Shown here: positions 15,086 through 24,170 of the stretch, in pieces | How the letters are laid out: every line of letters starts with the position of its first letter | Position numbering within the stretch: position 1 is the stretch's first letter | Notes under the pieces: model-generated | Told to the model about the DNA's origin: nothing | What the model saw: only the letters and a program-made list of their open reading frames with translations | Databases searched by the model: none | Made by a program: the position numbers and the translations under genes | Origin: Falsiroseomonas sp050563545 | GTDB lineage: Bacteria > Pseudomonadota > Alphaproteobacteria > Acetobacterales > Acetobacteraceae | Direction of reading: 5' to 3' | NCBI RefSeq assembly: GCF_050563545.1 | Contig: NZ_JBNXUM010000018.1 | Span: forward strand, 62,001-126,000 | DNA: 64,000 nt

Positions 15086-15493
15086 ATGATCCGACTCGCG
15101 AACCTCACATCTGCGGCACTGCTCGATCATGTGCAGGCCCTGCTGGTCCGGACGGCGCGCGGCCGGCGCGACCTGCCGGCACGCGCGTTTCTCGCGGACG
15201 AGGAGGGGCGTGTGACGCTGGTCGAGCTTCCCGCCCTCGCCGGCGCCGCCGACCACCGGGCGGCCGGTGCGATCCTCGGCGCGCTCGCGCGCGACCGCGC
15301 GGCCAGCCACGCGGTTGTCCAGTTGCCGCACCGGGCGGGCCCGGCCGAGGCCGTGGCGCTTCTGGCCATCGCCGCGGATGGCAGCGACCTCGGCCAGCGC
15401 CTGCTGACGGTGGAGCGGCGCCGGGATGGCCGCGTCGCGCGTCTCCTTCGCCCAGCGGGGCGCGCCACTGGCGCGGTGCCCTCCGCGGCCTGA
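15086..15493 (+). CDS. Hypothetical 135-residue protein upstream of ligD
   Basis: I do not recognise a family. The protein is soluble and Ala/Arg/Leu-rich, with mixed helix and strand: LTSAALLDHVQALLV, RAFLADEEGRVTLVELP, AAGAILGALARDRA, AVALLAIAADG and RLLTVERRRDGRVARL. GGAAGA lies 6 bases upstream of the ATG. It lies 53 bases before ligD on the same strand, so it is plausibly in the ligD operon. Codon use matches its neighbours. A repair accessory role is suggested only by position. Confidence 0.55.
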   Translation: MIRLANLTSAALLDHVQALLVRTARGRRDLPARAFLADEEGRVTLVELPALAGAADHRAAGAILGALARDRAASHAVVQLPHRAGPAEAVALLAIAADGSDLGQRLLTVERRRDGRVARLLRPAGRATGAVPSAA

Positions 15494-15546
15494 CCCGGCA
15501 CGGAACCCGCGTCAGAACGGATCCGCAAGGGGCGCGTTTCCGCGGC

Positions 15547-18066
15547 ATGGCCGCTCGCTCCTCCTCCACCCGCCCCCGCAAGCCCGATCCCCTCGATGCC
15601 TATCGGGGAAAGCGCGACTTCGCCCGCACGCCGGAGCCCCGTGGTGCCGTCGCGCCGGCGCGCGGCTCCGGGCTGCGCTTCGTGGTGCAGAAGCATGCGG
15701 CGACGCGGCTGCATTTCGACTTCCGGCTCGAACTCGGCGGCGTGCTGAAATCCTGGGCCGTGACGCGCGGACCGTCCCTCGATCCCGCGGACAAGCGCCT
15801 GGCCGTCGAGACCGAGGACCATCCGATGGACTACGTCGCCTTCGAAGGCGCCATCGAGGAGGGCTACGGCGCCGGGACGGTGATGGTCTGGGACCAGGGC
15901 AGCTGGGAGCCGGCGGCGGAGATCGCCGACCCCGCCGAAGCGCTCGCCAAGGGCAACCTGAAATTCGTGCTGCATGGGGAGCGGCTGCGCGGCGGCTGGG
16001 ACCTCGTGCGCATGAAGCCGCGGCCGAAGGAGCGCGCGCCCCAATGGCTGCTGTTCAAGCGCCGTGACGAGGAGGCGCGTCCCGGCGAGGGCGGCGCGCT
16101 GGCCGAGGAAGCCACGACCTCCGTCGTCTCGGGCCGGACGATGGAGGCGATCGCCGCCGGCAAGCCCGCCATCGCGACGGCCAGGACGCCGGCCGACCCG
16201 CCGAAGCCGCGCGGCCGCGCCGCGCGGCCGGCGCGCGCGCCGACGCTCGCCTTCGTGCCGCCGCAGCTCTGCAGGCTGGTGGATCGCGCGCCGGCCGGCG
16301 CCGGCTGGCTGCACGAGATCAAGCTCGACGGCTACCGCATCGAGGCCGTGGTCGCCGGCGGCAAGGCCACGCTCTGGACCCGTAACGCCAAGGACTGGAC
16401 CGCGCGCTTCCCCGAGACCGCGGCCGCGCTGGCGGCGCTGGGCGACGGCGTCGTGGATGGCGAACTCTGCGCGCTGGACGAGGAGGGGCGGCCCGATTTT
16501 GCGCTGCTGGGCTCCGCGATGGAGCGCAAGGCCACGGCTGGCCTGGTCTACTTCGCCTTCGACCTGCTCGCGGCCGGGAACGAGGACCTGCGCGGGATGC
16601 CGCTGACGGCGCGCAAGGCGCGGCTGCGGGAGTGGCTCGGCAAGACGCCCGCGACGCTGCGCTACGTCGAGCCCTTCGCCGAGGCCGGCGACGCGGTGCT
16701 GCGCAGCGCCTGCCGCATCGGCCTGGAAGGCGTCGTGTCGAAGCGTGCCGACGCGCCCTACCGGCCCGGCGACCGCGGGGGTGAGTGGGTGAAGTCGAAG
16801 TGCCGCGGCAACGACGAGTTCATCGTCATCGGCCATGGCGAGGGCGCGAAGGGCGCGCTGACGCTGCTGCTGGGCGCGCGGCGCGACGGCCGGCTGGTCT
16901 ATCTCGGGCGGGTCGGCAGCGGCATCGGCGCTGGCCAGGCGACGAAGCTGTTGCGTCTGCTCGGGCCGCTGCGGCGCGCCACGCCGCCGGCAGACAACGT
17001 GCCGCCGAAGGAGCGCCGTGCGACGACCTGGGTGGAGCCGCGGCTCGTCGCGGAGATCGACTACACCGGCTGGACCGGCGACGGCCTGATCCGCCAGGCC
17101 AGCTACAAGGGGATCCGGGAGGACAAGCCTGCAGGCGAGGTCGTCGTGCCGCGGGTCGAAGCGCCGGGCCGGGCCGCCGCGCCGGCACGCCGCGCGACCG
17201 CAAAGGCCGGGGCAGGCGGCGTGTCGCTGTCGAACCCCGACAAGCTACTCTGGCCGGAGGACGGCGTGACGAAGCGCGACCTCGCGGCCTACTACGCCGC
17301 GGTCGCCGGGCCGCTGCTCGACTACGCGGGGGGGCGGCCTCTCTCGCTCGTCCGCGCGCCCGACGGCATCCACGGCCAGCGCTTCTTCCAGCGCCACCAG
17401 ATGCCCGGCACGTCGCAGCTGATCCGACTCGTCGAGGTCGCCGGCGAGACGAAGCCGCTGCTCGCGATCGACAGGCCGGAGGCGCTGCAGGCCCTCGCCC
17501 AGGCCGGCGTGCTGGAGATCCATCCCTGGGGCTCGCGCATCAGCGACGAGGACCGGCCCGATCGCCTGGTCTTCGACTTCGATCCCGACGAGGGGCTGCC
17601 CTTCGCGCGCGTGGTGGAGGCGGCGAAGGAGATGCGCCAGCGCCTGGAGACGCTGGGCCTCGCTGCCTTCTGCAAGACCACCGGCGGAAAGGGCCTGCAT
17701 GTCGTGGTGCCCCTGAAGCCCCGCGTGGACTGGGCGGAGGCCAAGGCGTTCTGCCGGGCGATGGTGGAACTGATGGCGGCCGACAGCCGTGACCGCTTCA
17801 CGACCAGCATCGCGAAGCGGACGCGGACGGGCCGGATCTTCCTCGACTACCTCAGGAACGACCGCGGCTCGACGGCGGTCGCGGCGTGGTCGCCGCGGGC
17901 GCGGCCCGGCGCGACGGTATCGATGCCGCTGTCCTGGGCGGAGGTCGGACCGAAGCTCGATCCAGCCGCCTTCACCATCCACACGGCCCGAGCGCGGATC
18001 AAGGGGCGGACCGGCCCTTGGGACGGCTACGACGGGGCCGGCCGCGTGCTCCCCAAGCTGCGCTGA
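15547..18066 (+). CDS. ligD: Multifunctional DNA ligase D (LigD)
   Basis: The 839-residue LigD has three modules in the order phosphoesterase, ligase, polymerase. The 3'-phosphoesterase (about 35-170) shows FVVQKHAATRLHFDFRLE and a DHPMDYVAFEG block. The ATP-dependent ligase has the nucleotidyl-lysine motif EIKLDGYR (K259) and EGVVSKR, followed by its OB fold. The primase-polymerase begins near residue 558 (LSNPDKLLWPEDG) and has metal ligands FDFDPD (D677, D679). It trims, fills and seals ends held by Ku. The frame is open far upstream; the ATG at 15547 gives the usual start. No truncation is seen. Confidence 0.96.
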   Translation: MAARSSSTRPRKPDPLDAYRGKRDFARTPEPRGAVAPARGSGLRFVVQKHAATRLHFDFRLELGGVLKSWAVTRGPSLDPADKRLAVETEDHPMDYVAFEGAIEEGYGAGTVMVWDQGSWEPAAEIADPAEALAKGNLKFVLHGERLRGGWDLVRMKPRPKERAPQWLLFKRRDEEARPGEGGALAEEATTSVVSGRTMEAIAAGKPAIATARTPADPPKPRGRAARPARAPTLAFVPPQLCRLVDRAPAGAGWLHEIKLDGYRIEAVVAGGKATLWTRNAKDWTARFPETAAALAALGDGVVDGELCALDEEGRPDFALLGSAMERKATAGLVYFAFDLLAAGNEDLRGMPLTARKARLREWLGKTPATLRYVEPFAEAGDAVLRSACRIGLEGVVSKRADAPYRPGDRGGEWVKSKCRGNDEFIVIGHGEGAKGALTLLLGARRDGRLVYLGRVGSGIGAGQATKLLRLLGPLRRATPPADNVPPKERRATTWVEPRLVAEIDYTGWTGDGLIRQASYKGIREDKPAGEVVVPRVEAPGRAAAPARRATAKAGAGGVSLSNPDKLLWPEDGVTKRDLAAYYAAVAGPLLDYAGGRPLSLVRAPDGIHGQRFFQRHQMPGTSQLIRLVEVAGETKPLLAIDRPEALQALAQAGVLEIHPWGSRISDEDRPDRLVFDFDPDEGLPFARVVEAAKEMRQRLETLGLAAFCKTTGGKGLHVVVPLKPRVDWAEAKAFCRAMVELMAADSRDRFTTSIAKRTRTGRIFLDYLRNDRGSTAVAAWSPRARPGATVSMPLSWAEVGPKLDPAAFTIHTARARIKGRTGPWDGYDGAGRVLPKLR

Positions 18067-18083
18067 GACGGCCGACGCGCGGA

Positions 18084-18500
18084 TCCCCCCGCATCGGCAC
18101 GCGACGCAGGCGGGCATGCTGCGCAACGCCGGCTTGTCCGGCCAGGGATAGATCCGGTAGCCGGTGAGGGCGTCGTCCGGGCGAAGCTCGCCCTCCATCA
18201 CCCGCGGCGGCATCCCGAGCCCGCGTGCGCAGGCCGGCGGCGCCACCGCCCACTCCGCCAGCACGGCGCAGCCTGCGCGGCGGCTCTTCAGCGTCGGGCG
18301 GCGCCCGCGATGGAGCAGCCGGATGCTGCGCGCGCCGAGCGCGGCGTAGGCGGCCTCGCCCAATTCGAGCAGCCAGGCCGCGAGCGGGTCCTCGACGTTG
18401 CGTCGAGAAGTGCGCCAGGTTCACCCAGTCCGCGTCGAGCAGCGGATGCCGGTCGGCGGCCACGCGGGCATGACACTCATTGATCGAGTGCGTCCAGTCC
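18084..18500 (-). pseudogene. Frameshifted unidentified gene
   Basis: Two minus-strand frames join into one protein-like stretch. The first reads ECHARVAADRHPLLDADWV and then NLAHFS. After a one-base shift near 18404 it continues NVEDPLAAWLLELGEAAYAALGAR, SIRLLHRGRRPT and later GYRIYPWPDKPA. The ordered, non-repetitive composition in both frames suggests a real gene disrupted by a single-base insertion. I cannot name the family. The frame stays open toward ligD with no clear stop, so the C-terminal end is undefined. It lies between ligD and another remnant next to a tRNA. Confidence 0.4.
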
Positions 18501-18568
18501 GTTCGGCCTGCGCAAGCGGCGCGTCGCGGCATCCGGGATGAAATGCATCTCGACGCGGTCCACCAGCA

Positions 18569-18878
18569 TCACCGGACACCGAGCGGTCGGTCCTCCGGCC
18601 AGGCGGCGCGCACCGCCGCGAAGACCTCGAGCGGAAAGCGCATCCGGTTCTCGAGGCTGCCGCCATACGCGTCCTCCCGTCAGTTCGCGATGGGCGAGAG
18701 GAAGCTGCTGACGAGGTAGCCAAGCGAGCCGTGGATCTCGAGAAGGTCGATGCCGAGCCGTGCGCATCGCCGCGTGGCGCCGGTAAAGGCGGCAATAACC
18801 CCGTCCATGCCGGCGCGGGTCATCTCGCGTGGCACCGGCCATCCTTCGGCCCAGGGGACCGGCGACCGCAAGCGACGG
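18569..18878 (-). pseudogene. Remnant of an NADH:flavin oxidoreductase (old yellow enzyme family)
   Basis: A minus-strand frame encodes PREMTRAGMDGVIAAFTGATRR, then LGIDLLEIHGSLGYLVSSFLSP. After an in-frame TGA at 18680-18682 it reads EDAYGGSLENRMRFPLEVFAA, then VRAAWPEDRPLGVR before a second TGA. These are the H-x-x-x-GYL-FLSP and YGGSLENRxRF hallmarks of the old yellow enzyme family. Everything N-terminal and C-terminal of this central stretch is missing. It abuts the 3' end of the tRNA-Arg gene. Confidence 0.75.
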
Positions 18879-18884
18879 ATCAGA

Positions 18885-18961
18885 TGGCGTTCCCGGCGGG
18901 ATTCGAACCCACGACCCCCAGATTAGGAATCTGGTGCTCTATCCGGCTGAGCTACGGGAAC
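18885..18961 (-). tRNA. tRNA-Arg (anticodon CCT)
   Basis: The minus strand reads GTTCCCG at the 5' acceptor and CGGGAAC-G-CCA at the 3' end. There is a GCTC/GAGC D-stem, an anticodon stem CCAGA/TCTGG around the loop TTCCTAA (anticodon CCT), and a T-arm GTGGG-TTCGAAT-CCCGC. The length is 77 with encoded CCA, and all stems pair. Its 3' end faces the two decayed genes. Confidence 0.97.
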
Positions 18962-19064
18962 CCAGACGCGTCTTAGCATATCCGGCCGTCGCCGCGCGAG
19001 GGCCCGGAACCGCGCGCGGGGCTGGGCCGTTGCCGCGGCTGACCCACACACGGAGGAACACGCC

Positions 19065-19574
19065 TTGGCCAGCAGCATCCGCGACATCTACATCGCCGGT
19101 CTCAGCAACGCCCATGCGCTGGAGGCCCAGGCCATCCAGCTCTGCAACCGCCAGGTCGAGCGGCTGGAGAACTATCCCGAGATGCGCGAACGCCTGCGCG
19201 AGCACGCCGAGGAATCCCGCCGCCAGCAGGAGAGGATCGACCAGCTCCTGCAGGCGCTCGGCACCTCGCCCTCCACGCTGAAGGACATCGGCACCTCCAT
19301 CATGGGCAACCTGGCCGCGATGGGGCATGCGTTGGCGCAGGACGAGGTGATCAAGAACACCTTCGCCAACTACGCCTTCGAGCATTTCGAGATCGCGAGC
19401 TACCGTGCGCTGATCGAGATGGCGCAGGCCGCCGGCGACAGCGCCGCCCCGAAGCTCCTCGAGCAGAGCCTGAACGAGGAGATCCGCATGGCGCAGTGGA
19501 TCGAGCAGCACCTCAGCCCGACGGTCCGCCGCTACATGCAGCTCGAGGCCAGCGGGCAGAAGTCCGGGGTGTAA
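19065..19574 (+). CDS. Ferritin-like DUF892 (YciF-family) protein
   Basis: The 169-residue all-helical protein is of the DUF892/YciF group: it opens IRDIYIAGLSNAHALEAQAI, with paired E...H positions (HALEAQ, EHAEESRR, FEHFEIASYRALIEMA, LNEEIRMAQWI) as in diiron ferritin-like bundles. Family members are linked to general stress responses; no reaction is established. The TTG at 19065 is taken as the start because GGAGGA lies 7 bases upstream. It stands alone. A GCGGCC-GGA-GGCCGC stem at 19623-19637 between it and the convergent recR may end transcription. Confidence 0.88.
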   Translation: MASSIRDIYIAGLSNAHALEAQAIQLCNRQVERLENYPEMRERLREHAEESRRQQERIDQLLQALGTSPSTLKDIGTSIMGNLAAMGHALAQDEVIKNTFANYAFEHFEIASYRALIEMAQAAGDSAAPKLLEQSLNEEIRMAQWIEQHLSPTVRRYMQLEASGQKSGV

Positions 19575-19654
19575 GGCGACCCACAGGACCGCGGAAGCGG
19601 CCCCGCGCTCAGCGCAAGCCAAGCGGCCGGAGGCCGCGCCGGCGATTGAGGCAT

Positions 19655-20260
19655 TTAAACAGGCCGCCGCGCGCGCAACGCGGCGGCCAGCGTACCTTCG
19701 TCCAGCACGTCCAGCGCCCCGCCGACGGGAACCCCCTGGGCGAGCCGCGTCACGGCGACCCCCGTCGGCTTAAGACGGTCGGTCAGGTAATGCGCGGTCG
19801 CCGTGCCATCTACGGTCGCCGGTAGGGCTATGATGATCTCCTCGACCCCGCCGCCGTCGTCACGCTGGCCGATGCGTCCGATCAGCGGCTGGATCGAAAG
19901 CTCCTCCGGCCCGACACCGCCCAGCGGCGACAGTACCCCGCCCAGCACGTGATAGAGCCCGCGATGGGCATGCGCGCGTTCCAGCGCCCAGAGATCGGCC
20001 ACGCCTTCCACCACGCAGACGAGGTGGCGGTCGCGCTGGGGGTCGCGGCAGATGCCGCACGGACTCTGCGCATCGAGGTTGCCGCAGACCTCGCAGGGCT
20101 TCACGGCCTGCGCCGCCTCGATCAGCGCCTCGGCCAGCGGCAGCATCGTCTCCTGCGGGCGCATCAGCATGCGCAGCACCGCCCGTCGCGCGCTGCGCCG
20201 CCCCAAGCCGGGGGTCTTCGCCAGCAGCGCGATCAGCCGCTCGATGGGGTCGTCTTGCAT
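19655..20260 (-). CDS. recR: Recombination protein RecR
   Basis: The 201-residue RecR has an N-terminal helix-hairpin-helix (LAKTPGLGRRSARRAVL), a four-Cys zinc finger (CEVCGNLDAQSPCGIC) and a Toprim domain (VVEGVADLWALER, later EEIIIALPATVDGTATAHYL). With RecFO it loads RecA at gaps. The arrangement recR-ebfC-dnaX (read on the minus strand as dnaX, ebfC, recR) is the conserved one in proteobacteria. The gap to ebfC is about 110 bases. Confidence 0.97.
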   Translation of the reverse strand: MQDDPIERLIALLAKTPGLGRRSARRAVLRMLMRPQETMLPLAEALIEAAQAVKPCEVCGNLDAQSPCGICRDPQRDRHLVCVVEGVADLWALERAHAHRGLYHVLGGVLSPLGGVGPEELSIQPLIGRIGQRDDGGGVEEIIIALPATVDGTATAHYLTDRLKPTGVAVTRLAQGVPVGGALDVLDEGTLAAALRARRPV

Positions 20261-20369
20261 ATGCCCTCAAGCGCCGGGCGCGCGCTTGGCTTGCGCGCCT
20301 ACGCGCTGCTGCGCCCGGCCGGATGGTTGCGCTGCGCGCGGGGTCGCATCCGCGGCCAGGATCGCGCGC

Positions 20370-20702
20370 TCAGAACGGCAGCTTCAGCCCGCCGAGCCCG
20401 CCCGGGATGTTCAGACCCGCCGTCGCCTTCTGCATCTCCTCGGCCATCGTCGCCTCGACCTTCTGCTTGGCGTCGGCATGGGCCGCGACCAGAAGATCCT
20501 CGAGCACTTCCTTCTCGTCGGCCGTCATCAGGGACGGATCGATAGCGACGCGCCGCAGGTCGCCCTTGCCGGACAGCAGCACCTTCACCATGCCGGCGCC
20601 CGACTGGCCCTCGACCTCCATCGCCTCGAGCCTGGCCTGCATCTCGGCCATCTTGCTCTGCATCTGCTGCGCCTGCTTGAGCATGTTGCCCAGGTTCTTC
20701 AT
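20370..20702 (-). CDS. ebfC: YbaB/EbfC nucleoid-associated protein
   Basis: The 110-residue DNA-binding dimer of the YbaB/EbfC family has an N-terminal long helix (NLGNMLKQAQQMQSKMAEM) and a core with GQSGAGMVKVLLSGKGDLRRV and IDPSL. It ends with a Gly-rich GLNIPGGLGGLKLPF tail. It begins 5 bases after dnaX stops, so it is translated from the dnaX mRNA. Confidence 0.96.
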   Translation of the reverse strand: MKNLGNMLKQAQQMQSKMAEMQARLEAMEVEGQSGAGMVKVLLSGKGDLRRVAIDPSLMTADEKEVLEDLLVAAHADAKQKVEATMAEEMQKATAGLNIPGGLGGLKLPF

Positions 20703-20707
20703 CGCGC

Positions 20708-22648
20708 TCAGTCCTCCTCGGGAGATTCATCGTCGAAGCCGGCGGGCTCGGCGACCGGCGGCGCGAAATCGCGCCCGGGCTCCAACTCCGCGAAGTCGCG
20801 GCCGTCATCCATCGCGTCGGCCGAAGGCGGCGGGAGGCCGTAGGCGTCGAGCGAGCCGTCGCGCACCGCCTCGATCACCGCGCCGGGGAAGGCCTGCAGG
20901 ACGGCCTGCACCAGGGGGTGAACGCGCGCGATCGCCAGCCGATCCTGCTCCGCCGCGCGGCCCTGCTCGGCCAGCGTCGGCTCGCCGCCGTTGCCGACCA
21001 GCGACACGGTCCACCGCGTCCCCGTCGCCTGCTGCAGCAGCCCGACGATCTGCTGCGCGAGATCGCGCGGCGCATCGGGGCGCGGGCGGATCTCGATCCG
21101 GCCGGGCGCGACATGCACGGGATGGACGGAATGCACGAGATGCGCGTGCAGCAGCGGCTGCCGCCCGGAGGCGAGCGCCACGACCTCGCGCCAGGAACTG
21201 ATCTGCGGCGCGGCCGGCGCGACGGGCTGGGGTGCAGCCGCGGCCACGGCCCCGCCACCCGCGATCGCGCGCAGCGCACCGCCACCGCCGCCGCCGCCGC
21301 CCGAAGGCGTCGGCGCTCCGCCGCCCTGCGCGCCCATCTCCTGCAGCCGCCTCACCAGGTCGCCCGGCGTCGGCAGGTCGGCGACGTGGGCGACGCGGAT
21401 CAGCACCATCTCCGCGGCCGCGCGGCGGTCGACGCCGTCCTGCGCAACCTCCTGCGCGCCCTTCAGCAGCATCTGCCAGGTCCGCGCCAGCACCGGGATC
21501 GCCAGCCTGTCCGCCAGCGCCGATCCGCGCACGCGCTCGTCCTCGGTCAGCGCGGGATCGTTGCGCAGCGCGGGGATGGTCTTCAGGCGCGAGAGCAGAT
21601 GCGTCAGGCCCAGCAGGTCCGCCAGCATCACGCCGGGATCGACGCCGCGGTCATGCGCCTGGCCGGACAGCTCCAGCGCGCGCGCGACCTCGCCGGCCAT
21701 GAGCGCCTCGATCAGCGAGATCGCGAGCGCCCGGTCCGCCAGGCCGAGCATCTCCCGCACCGCCTCGGCCGTCACGGCCCCGCCGCCCGCCAGGGCGATC
21801 GCCTGGTCGAGGATGGAGAGCCCGTCGCGGACCGACCCGTCGGCCGCGCGCGCGACCATGGCCAGCGCCTCCTCCTCGGCCGCGACGCCCTCCCTGCCGC
21901 AGATCGTCGCGAAATGCGCGCGCAACACCTCCTGCGGGACACGCCGCAGGTGGAAGGTCTGGCAGCGCGACAGGATCGTCGCCGGCACCTTGCGCAGCTC
22001 CGTCGTCGCCAGCATGAACTTCACGTCCGGCGGCGGCTCCTCCAGCGTCTTGAGCAGCGCGTTGAAGGCGGCGGACGAGAGCATGTGCACCTCGTCCAGG
22101 ATGATGACCTTGAAGCGGCCCTGGGCGGGGCGGAAGCGCAGGCGCTCGCGCAGCTCCCGCACGTCGTCCACGCCGTTGTTGGATGCGGCGTCGAGCTCCT
22201 GCACGTCGGGGTGCCGGTCGGCCAGGATCGCGCGGCATTCCGGACAGACGCCGCAGGGATCGGGCGTCGGCCCGCCCTTGCCGTCGGGGCCGATGCAGTT
22301 CAGGGCGCGGGCGATGATCCGCGCGGTGGTGGTCTTCCCGACCCCGCGGACGCCGGTCAGCATGAAGGCGTGGTGCACGCGCCCCTGGGCGAAAGCGTTG
22401 CGCAGCGTGCGGACCAGGGCTTCCTGCCCGATCAGGTCGGCGAAGGATTGCGGGCGGTATTTGCGCGCGAGGACGCGGTAGGGCGTGGCGGGCTGGTCAG
22501 GCACCGCGGCCGGCGCGGGCGCGGGTTCGGGCGCCGCGGCGGGCTTCGGCGGCGCGGGGTCGCCGAACAGGCCGGGGCCGTCCGGCGCGGGTGGCTCCGG
22601 CAGGTCTTCGTCTTCGGGAAGCGGGTTGCCGAGAAGGTCGCTGGCCAT
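20708..22648 (-). CDS. dnaX: DNA polymerase III subunit gamma/tau
   Basis: The 646-residue clamp-loader ATPase has a Pro/Ala-rich leader of about 55 residues before YRVLARKYRPQSFADLIGQE. Walker A GVRGVGKTTTAR follows near residue 100, then a zinc module with CGVCPEC, Walker B ILDEVHMLS and sensor LSRCQTFHLRR. Domain III and a C-terminal tau region with Gly-rich linkers (TPSGGGGGGGGALRA) complete it. No poly-A slippery site for a gamma frameshift is visible, so probably only the full-length tau form is made from this gene. Confidence 0.96.
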   Translation of the reverse strand: MASDLLGNPLPEDEDLPEPPAPDGPGLFGDPAPPKPAAAPEPAPAPAAVPDQPATPYRVLARKYRPQSFADLIGQEALVRTLRNAFAQGRVHHAFMLTGVRGVGKTTTARIIARALNCIGPDGKGGPTPDPCGVCPECRAILADRHPDVQELDAASNNGVDDVRELRERLRFRPAQGRFKVIILDEVHMLSSAAFNALLKTLEEPPPDVKFMLATTELRKVPATILSRCQTFHLRRVPQEVLRAHFATICGREGVAAEEEALAMVARAADGSVRDGLSILDQAIALAGGGAVTAEAVREMLGLADRALAISLIEALMAGEVARALELSGQAHDRGVDPGVMLADLLGLTHLLSRLKTIPALRNDPALTEDERVRGSALADRLAIPVLARTWQMLLKGAQEVAQDGVDRRAAAEMVLIRVAHVADLPTPGDLVRRLQEMGAQGGGAPTPSGGGGGGGGALRAIAGGGAVAAAAPQPVAPAAPQISSWREVVALASGRQPLLHAHLVHSVHPVHVAPGRIEIRPRPDAPRDLAQQIVGLLQQATGTRWTVSLVGNGGEPTLAEQGRAAEQDRLAIARVHPLVQAVLQAFPGAVIEAVRDGSLDAYGLPPPSADAMDDGRDFAELEPGRDFAPPVAEPAGFDDESPEED

Positions 22649-22705
22649 GGGGTCCGGGATCGCTCGGGGCCCGGTCGGGCCAGTTCTGAAGCCCTCGGGG
22701 ATGAG

Positions 22706-22813
22706 GGAGGTGGAAGGCCGGCGGGCGACCCGCGCGAGAACTCGTTACGGCTGCTTCCTTCCGGACCTGACCGGGTTGGCGAGGGGCACGTCCGTCGCCG
22801 ACCTTCCGCCCCC
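22706..22813 (-). ncRNA. ffs: Signal recognition particle RNA, small bacterial type (4.5S)
   Basis: The minus strand carries the universal SRP core CGGTCAGGTCCGGAAGGAAG followed by CAGCC. That is the GGAA-type tetraloop domain bound by Ffh. Flanks pair over a long stem: the 5' part GGGGGCGGAAGGTCGGCG pairs with the 3' part CGCCGGCCTTCCACCTCC. The length is about 108 bases. Ends were set by the pairing and are good to a few bases. The location just upstream of dnaX is common in alphaproteobacteria. Confidence 0.93.
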
Positions 22814-22957
22814 TATATCGGGCTTCGCGGGGCGCGGAGCAATGGGAGGGCGGGCGGCCTGGGCCGAATCGACGGAACGTCAGGCCTCCTCGGGCTTGCC
22901 GGTTCGACCCGGCCGCGCATTCTTGCTGCGGCCGTGCCGGCGGGCGAGACTGCGCCG

Positions 22958-24037
22958 ATGACGAGCGCCCCGATCGACCGCATCCCGCTCCATACGGTCG
23001 TCCTGCCGGCGCTTGGCATCGTGGCCTGGCTCCTGGCCGGCAAGGCGGGCCCGGGAGCCCTGGCGGTCGTGCTGGCGGCGGTGCTGCTGGGCAACGTGGT
23101 GGCCGCTGTGCACCACGCCGAAGTGGTGGCGCTCCGGGTAGGCGAGCCCTTCGGGACGCTGGTGCTGGCCCTTGCCGTCACCGTCATCGAGGTCGGGCTG
23201 ATTATCTCCATGATGCTGGGCGTGGAGCCGAACCCGGCGCTGCTGCGGGATTCCGTGCATGCCGTCGTCATGCTCGTGCTGCATGGGCTTGCCGGCCTCT
23301 GCATCGTGGTCGGGGCCATCCGCCAGCGCGAGACCGAATTCCGGGTGGAGGGCGCCAATGCCTTCCTCGCCGTGCTGATCCCGATGGCGGTGATGGTGCT
23401 GGTGCTGCCGAACGTCCTGGTTTCGGTGCCCGGCCCCTTCTACTCGCCCCTCCAGCTTGGCTTCGTCTCGGCCGCCTGCCTCGGGCTCTATGTCGCCTTC
23501 CTCTTCATCCAGACGAACTGGCACCGCGCCTACTTCCTGCCGGTGGGAGAGGACGAGGCGGCGGACCATGCGGGGCCGAGCGGGCGCCTGGCGCTCGCCT
23601 CGCTCGGCCTGCTAGCCGTGGCGCTGCTGTCCGTCGTGCTGCTGGCGAAGAGCCTGGCGCCGGCGCTCGAGGCCGCGGTGGCGGCGGCCGGTGCGCCCTT
23701 CGCGGTCGTCGGCGTCGTCATTGCCGCCATCGTGCTGCTGCCCGAAACGGCCGCGGCGGTGCGGGCGGCGGCGCGCAACCGGCTGCAGGCCAGCATCAAC
23801 CTAGCCCTCGGCAGCGCGGTGGCCTCGATCGGCTTGGCCGTGCCCTCGATCGCGCTCGTGGCGTCCTGGATGGGGCTGCCGCTGGAACTCGGCATCTCCG
23901 CGGGCGCCAGCGTGCTCATGTCGCTCGGCTTCGTCGTGGCCATCATCACCTACGGCACCGGGCGGACGAACCTGCTGTCGGGCATCGTCCATCTCGTGCT
24001 GCTGGCGGCCTACGTGTTCACCGTCTTCGCGCCCTGA
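22958..24037 (+). CDS. Calcium/proton antiporter (CaCA family, ChaA-like)
   Basis: The 359-residue membrane protein has about 11 hydrophobic segments in two inverted halves. Each half holds an acidic alpha-repeat motif: LALAVTVIEVGLIISMML in the first and IVLLPETAAAVRAAARNRL with ALGSAVASIGLAVP in the second. These place it in the cation/proton antiporter family of ChaA, which exports Ca2+ (and Na+/K+ in some cases). The frame is open far upstream over dnaX; the ATG at 22958 gives the family start. It appears to be a single-gene unit. Confidence 0.9.
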   Translation: MTSAPIDRIPLHTVVLPALGIVAWLLAGKAGPGALAVVLAAVLLGNVVAAVHHAEVVALRVGEPFGTLVLALAVTVIEVGLIISMMLGVEPNPALLRDSVHAVVMLVLHGLAGLCIVVGAIRQRETEFRVEGANAFLAVLIPMAVMVLVLPNVLVSVPGPFYSPLQLGFVSAACLGLYVAFLFIQTNWHRAYFLPVGEDEAADHAGPSGRLALASLGLLAVALLSVVLLAKSLAPALEAAVAAAGAPFAVVGVVIAAIVLLPETAAAVRAAARNRLQASINLALGSAVASIGLAVPSIALVASWMGLPLELGISAGASVLMSLGFVVAIITYGTGRTNLLSGIVHLVLLAAYVFTVFAP

Positions 24038-24170
24038 GGGGGGCCGCGCGACCGCCGCGGCTCACCCTGTCAGGCATGGGGTCTCCGAAACCGAGGATAG
24101 CGCAGGCCCGAACCGTCCCGCCACGCCCGCGGTTGCCCCCCGCCCCCCCGCATGGCACATCACGGGCCGC

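Noticed and set aside
14770..15546. Very long reading frame upstream of the ligD start
   Set aside because: It is Arg/Pro-rich, lacks family similarity and covers the divergent ku/ligD spacer and the 135-residue gene. The long frame is a by-product of the high GC content.
20918..22957. Long plus-strand frame opposite dnaX leading into the antiporter gene
   Set aside because: It is antisense to a fully conserved dnaX and to the SRP RNA, with His/Arg/Gly-rich low-order sequence. Only the part from 22958 is coding.
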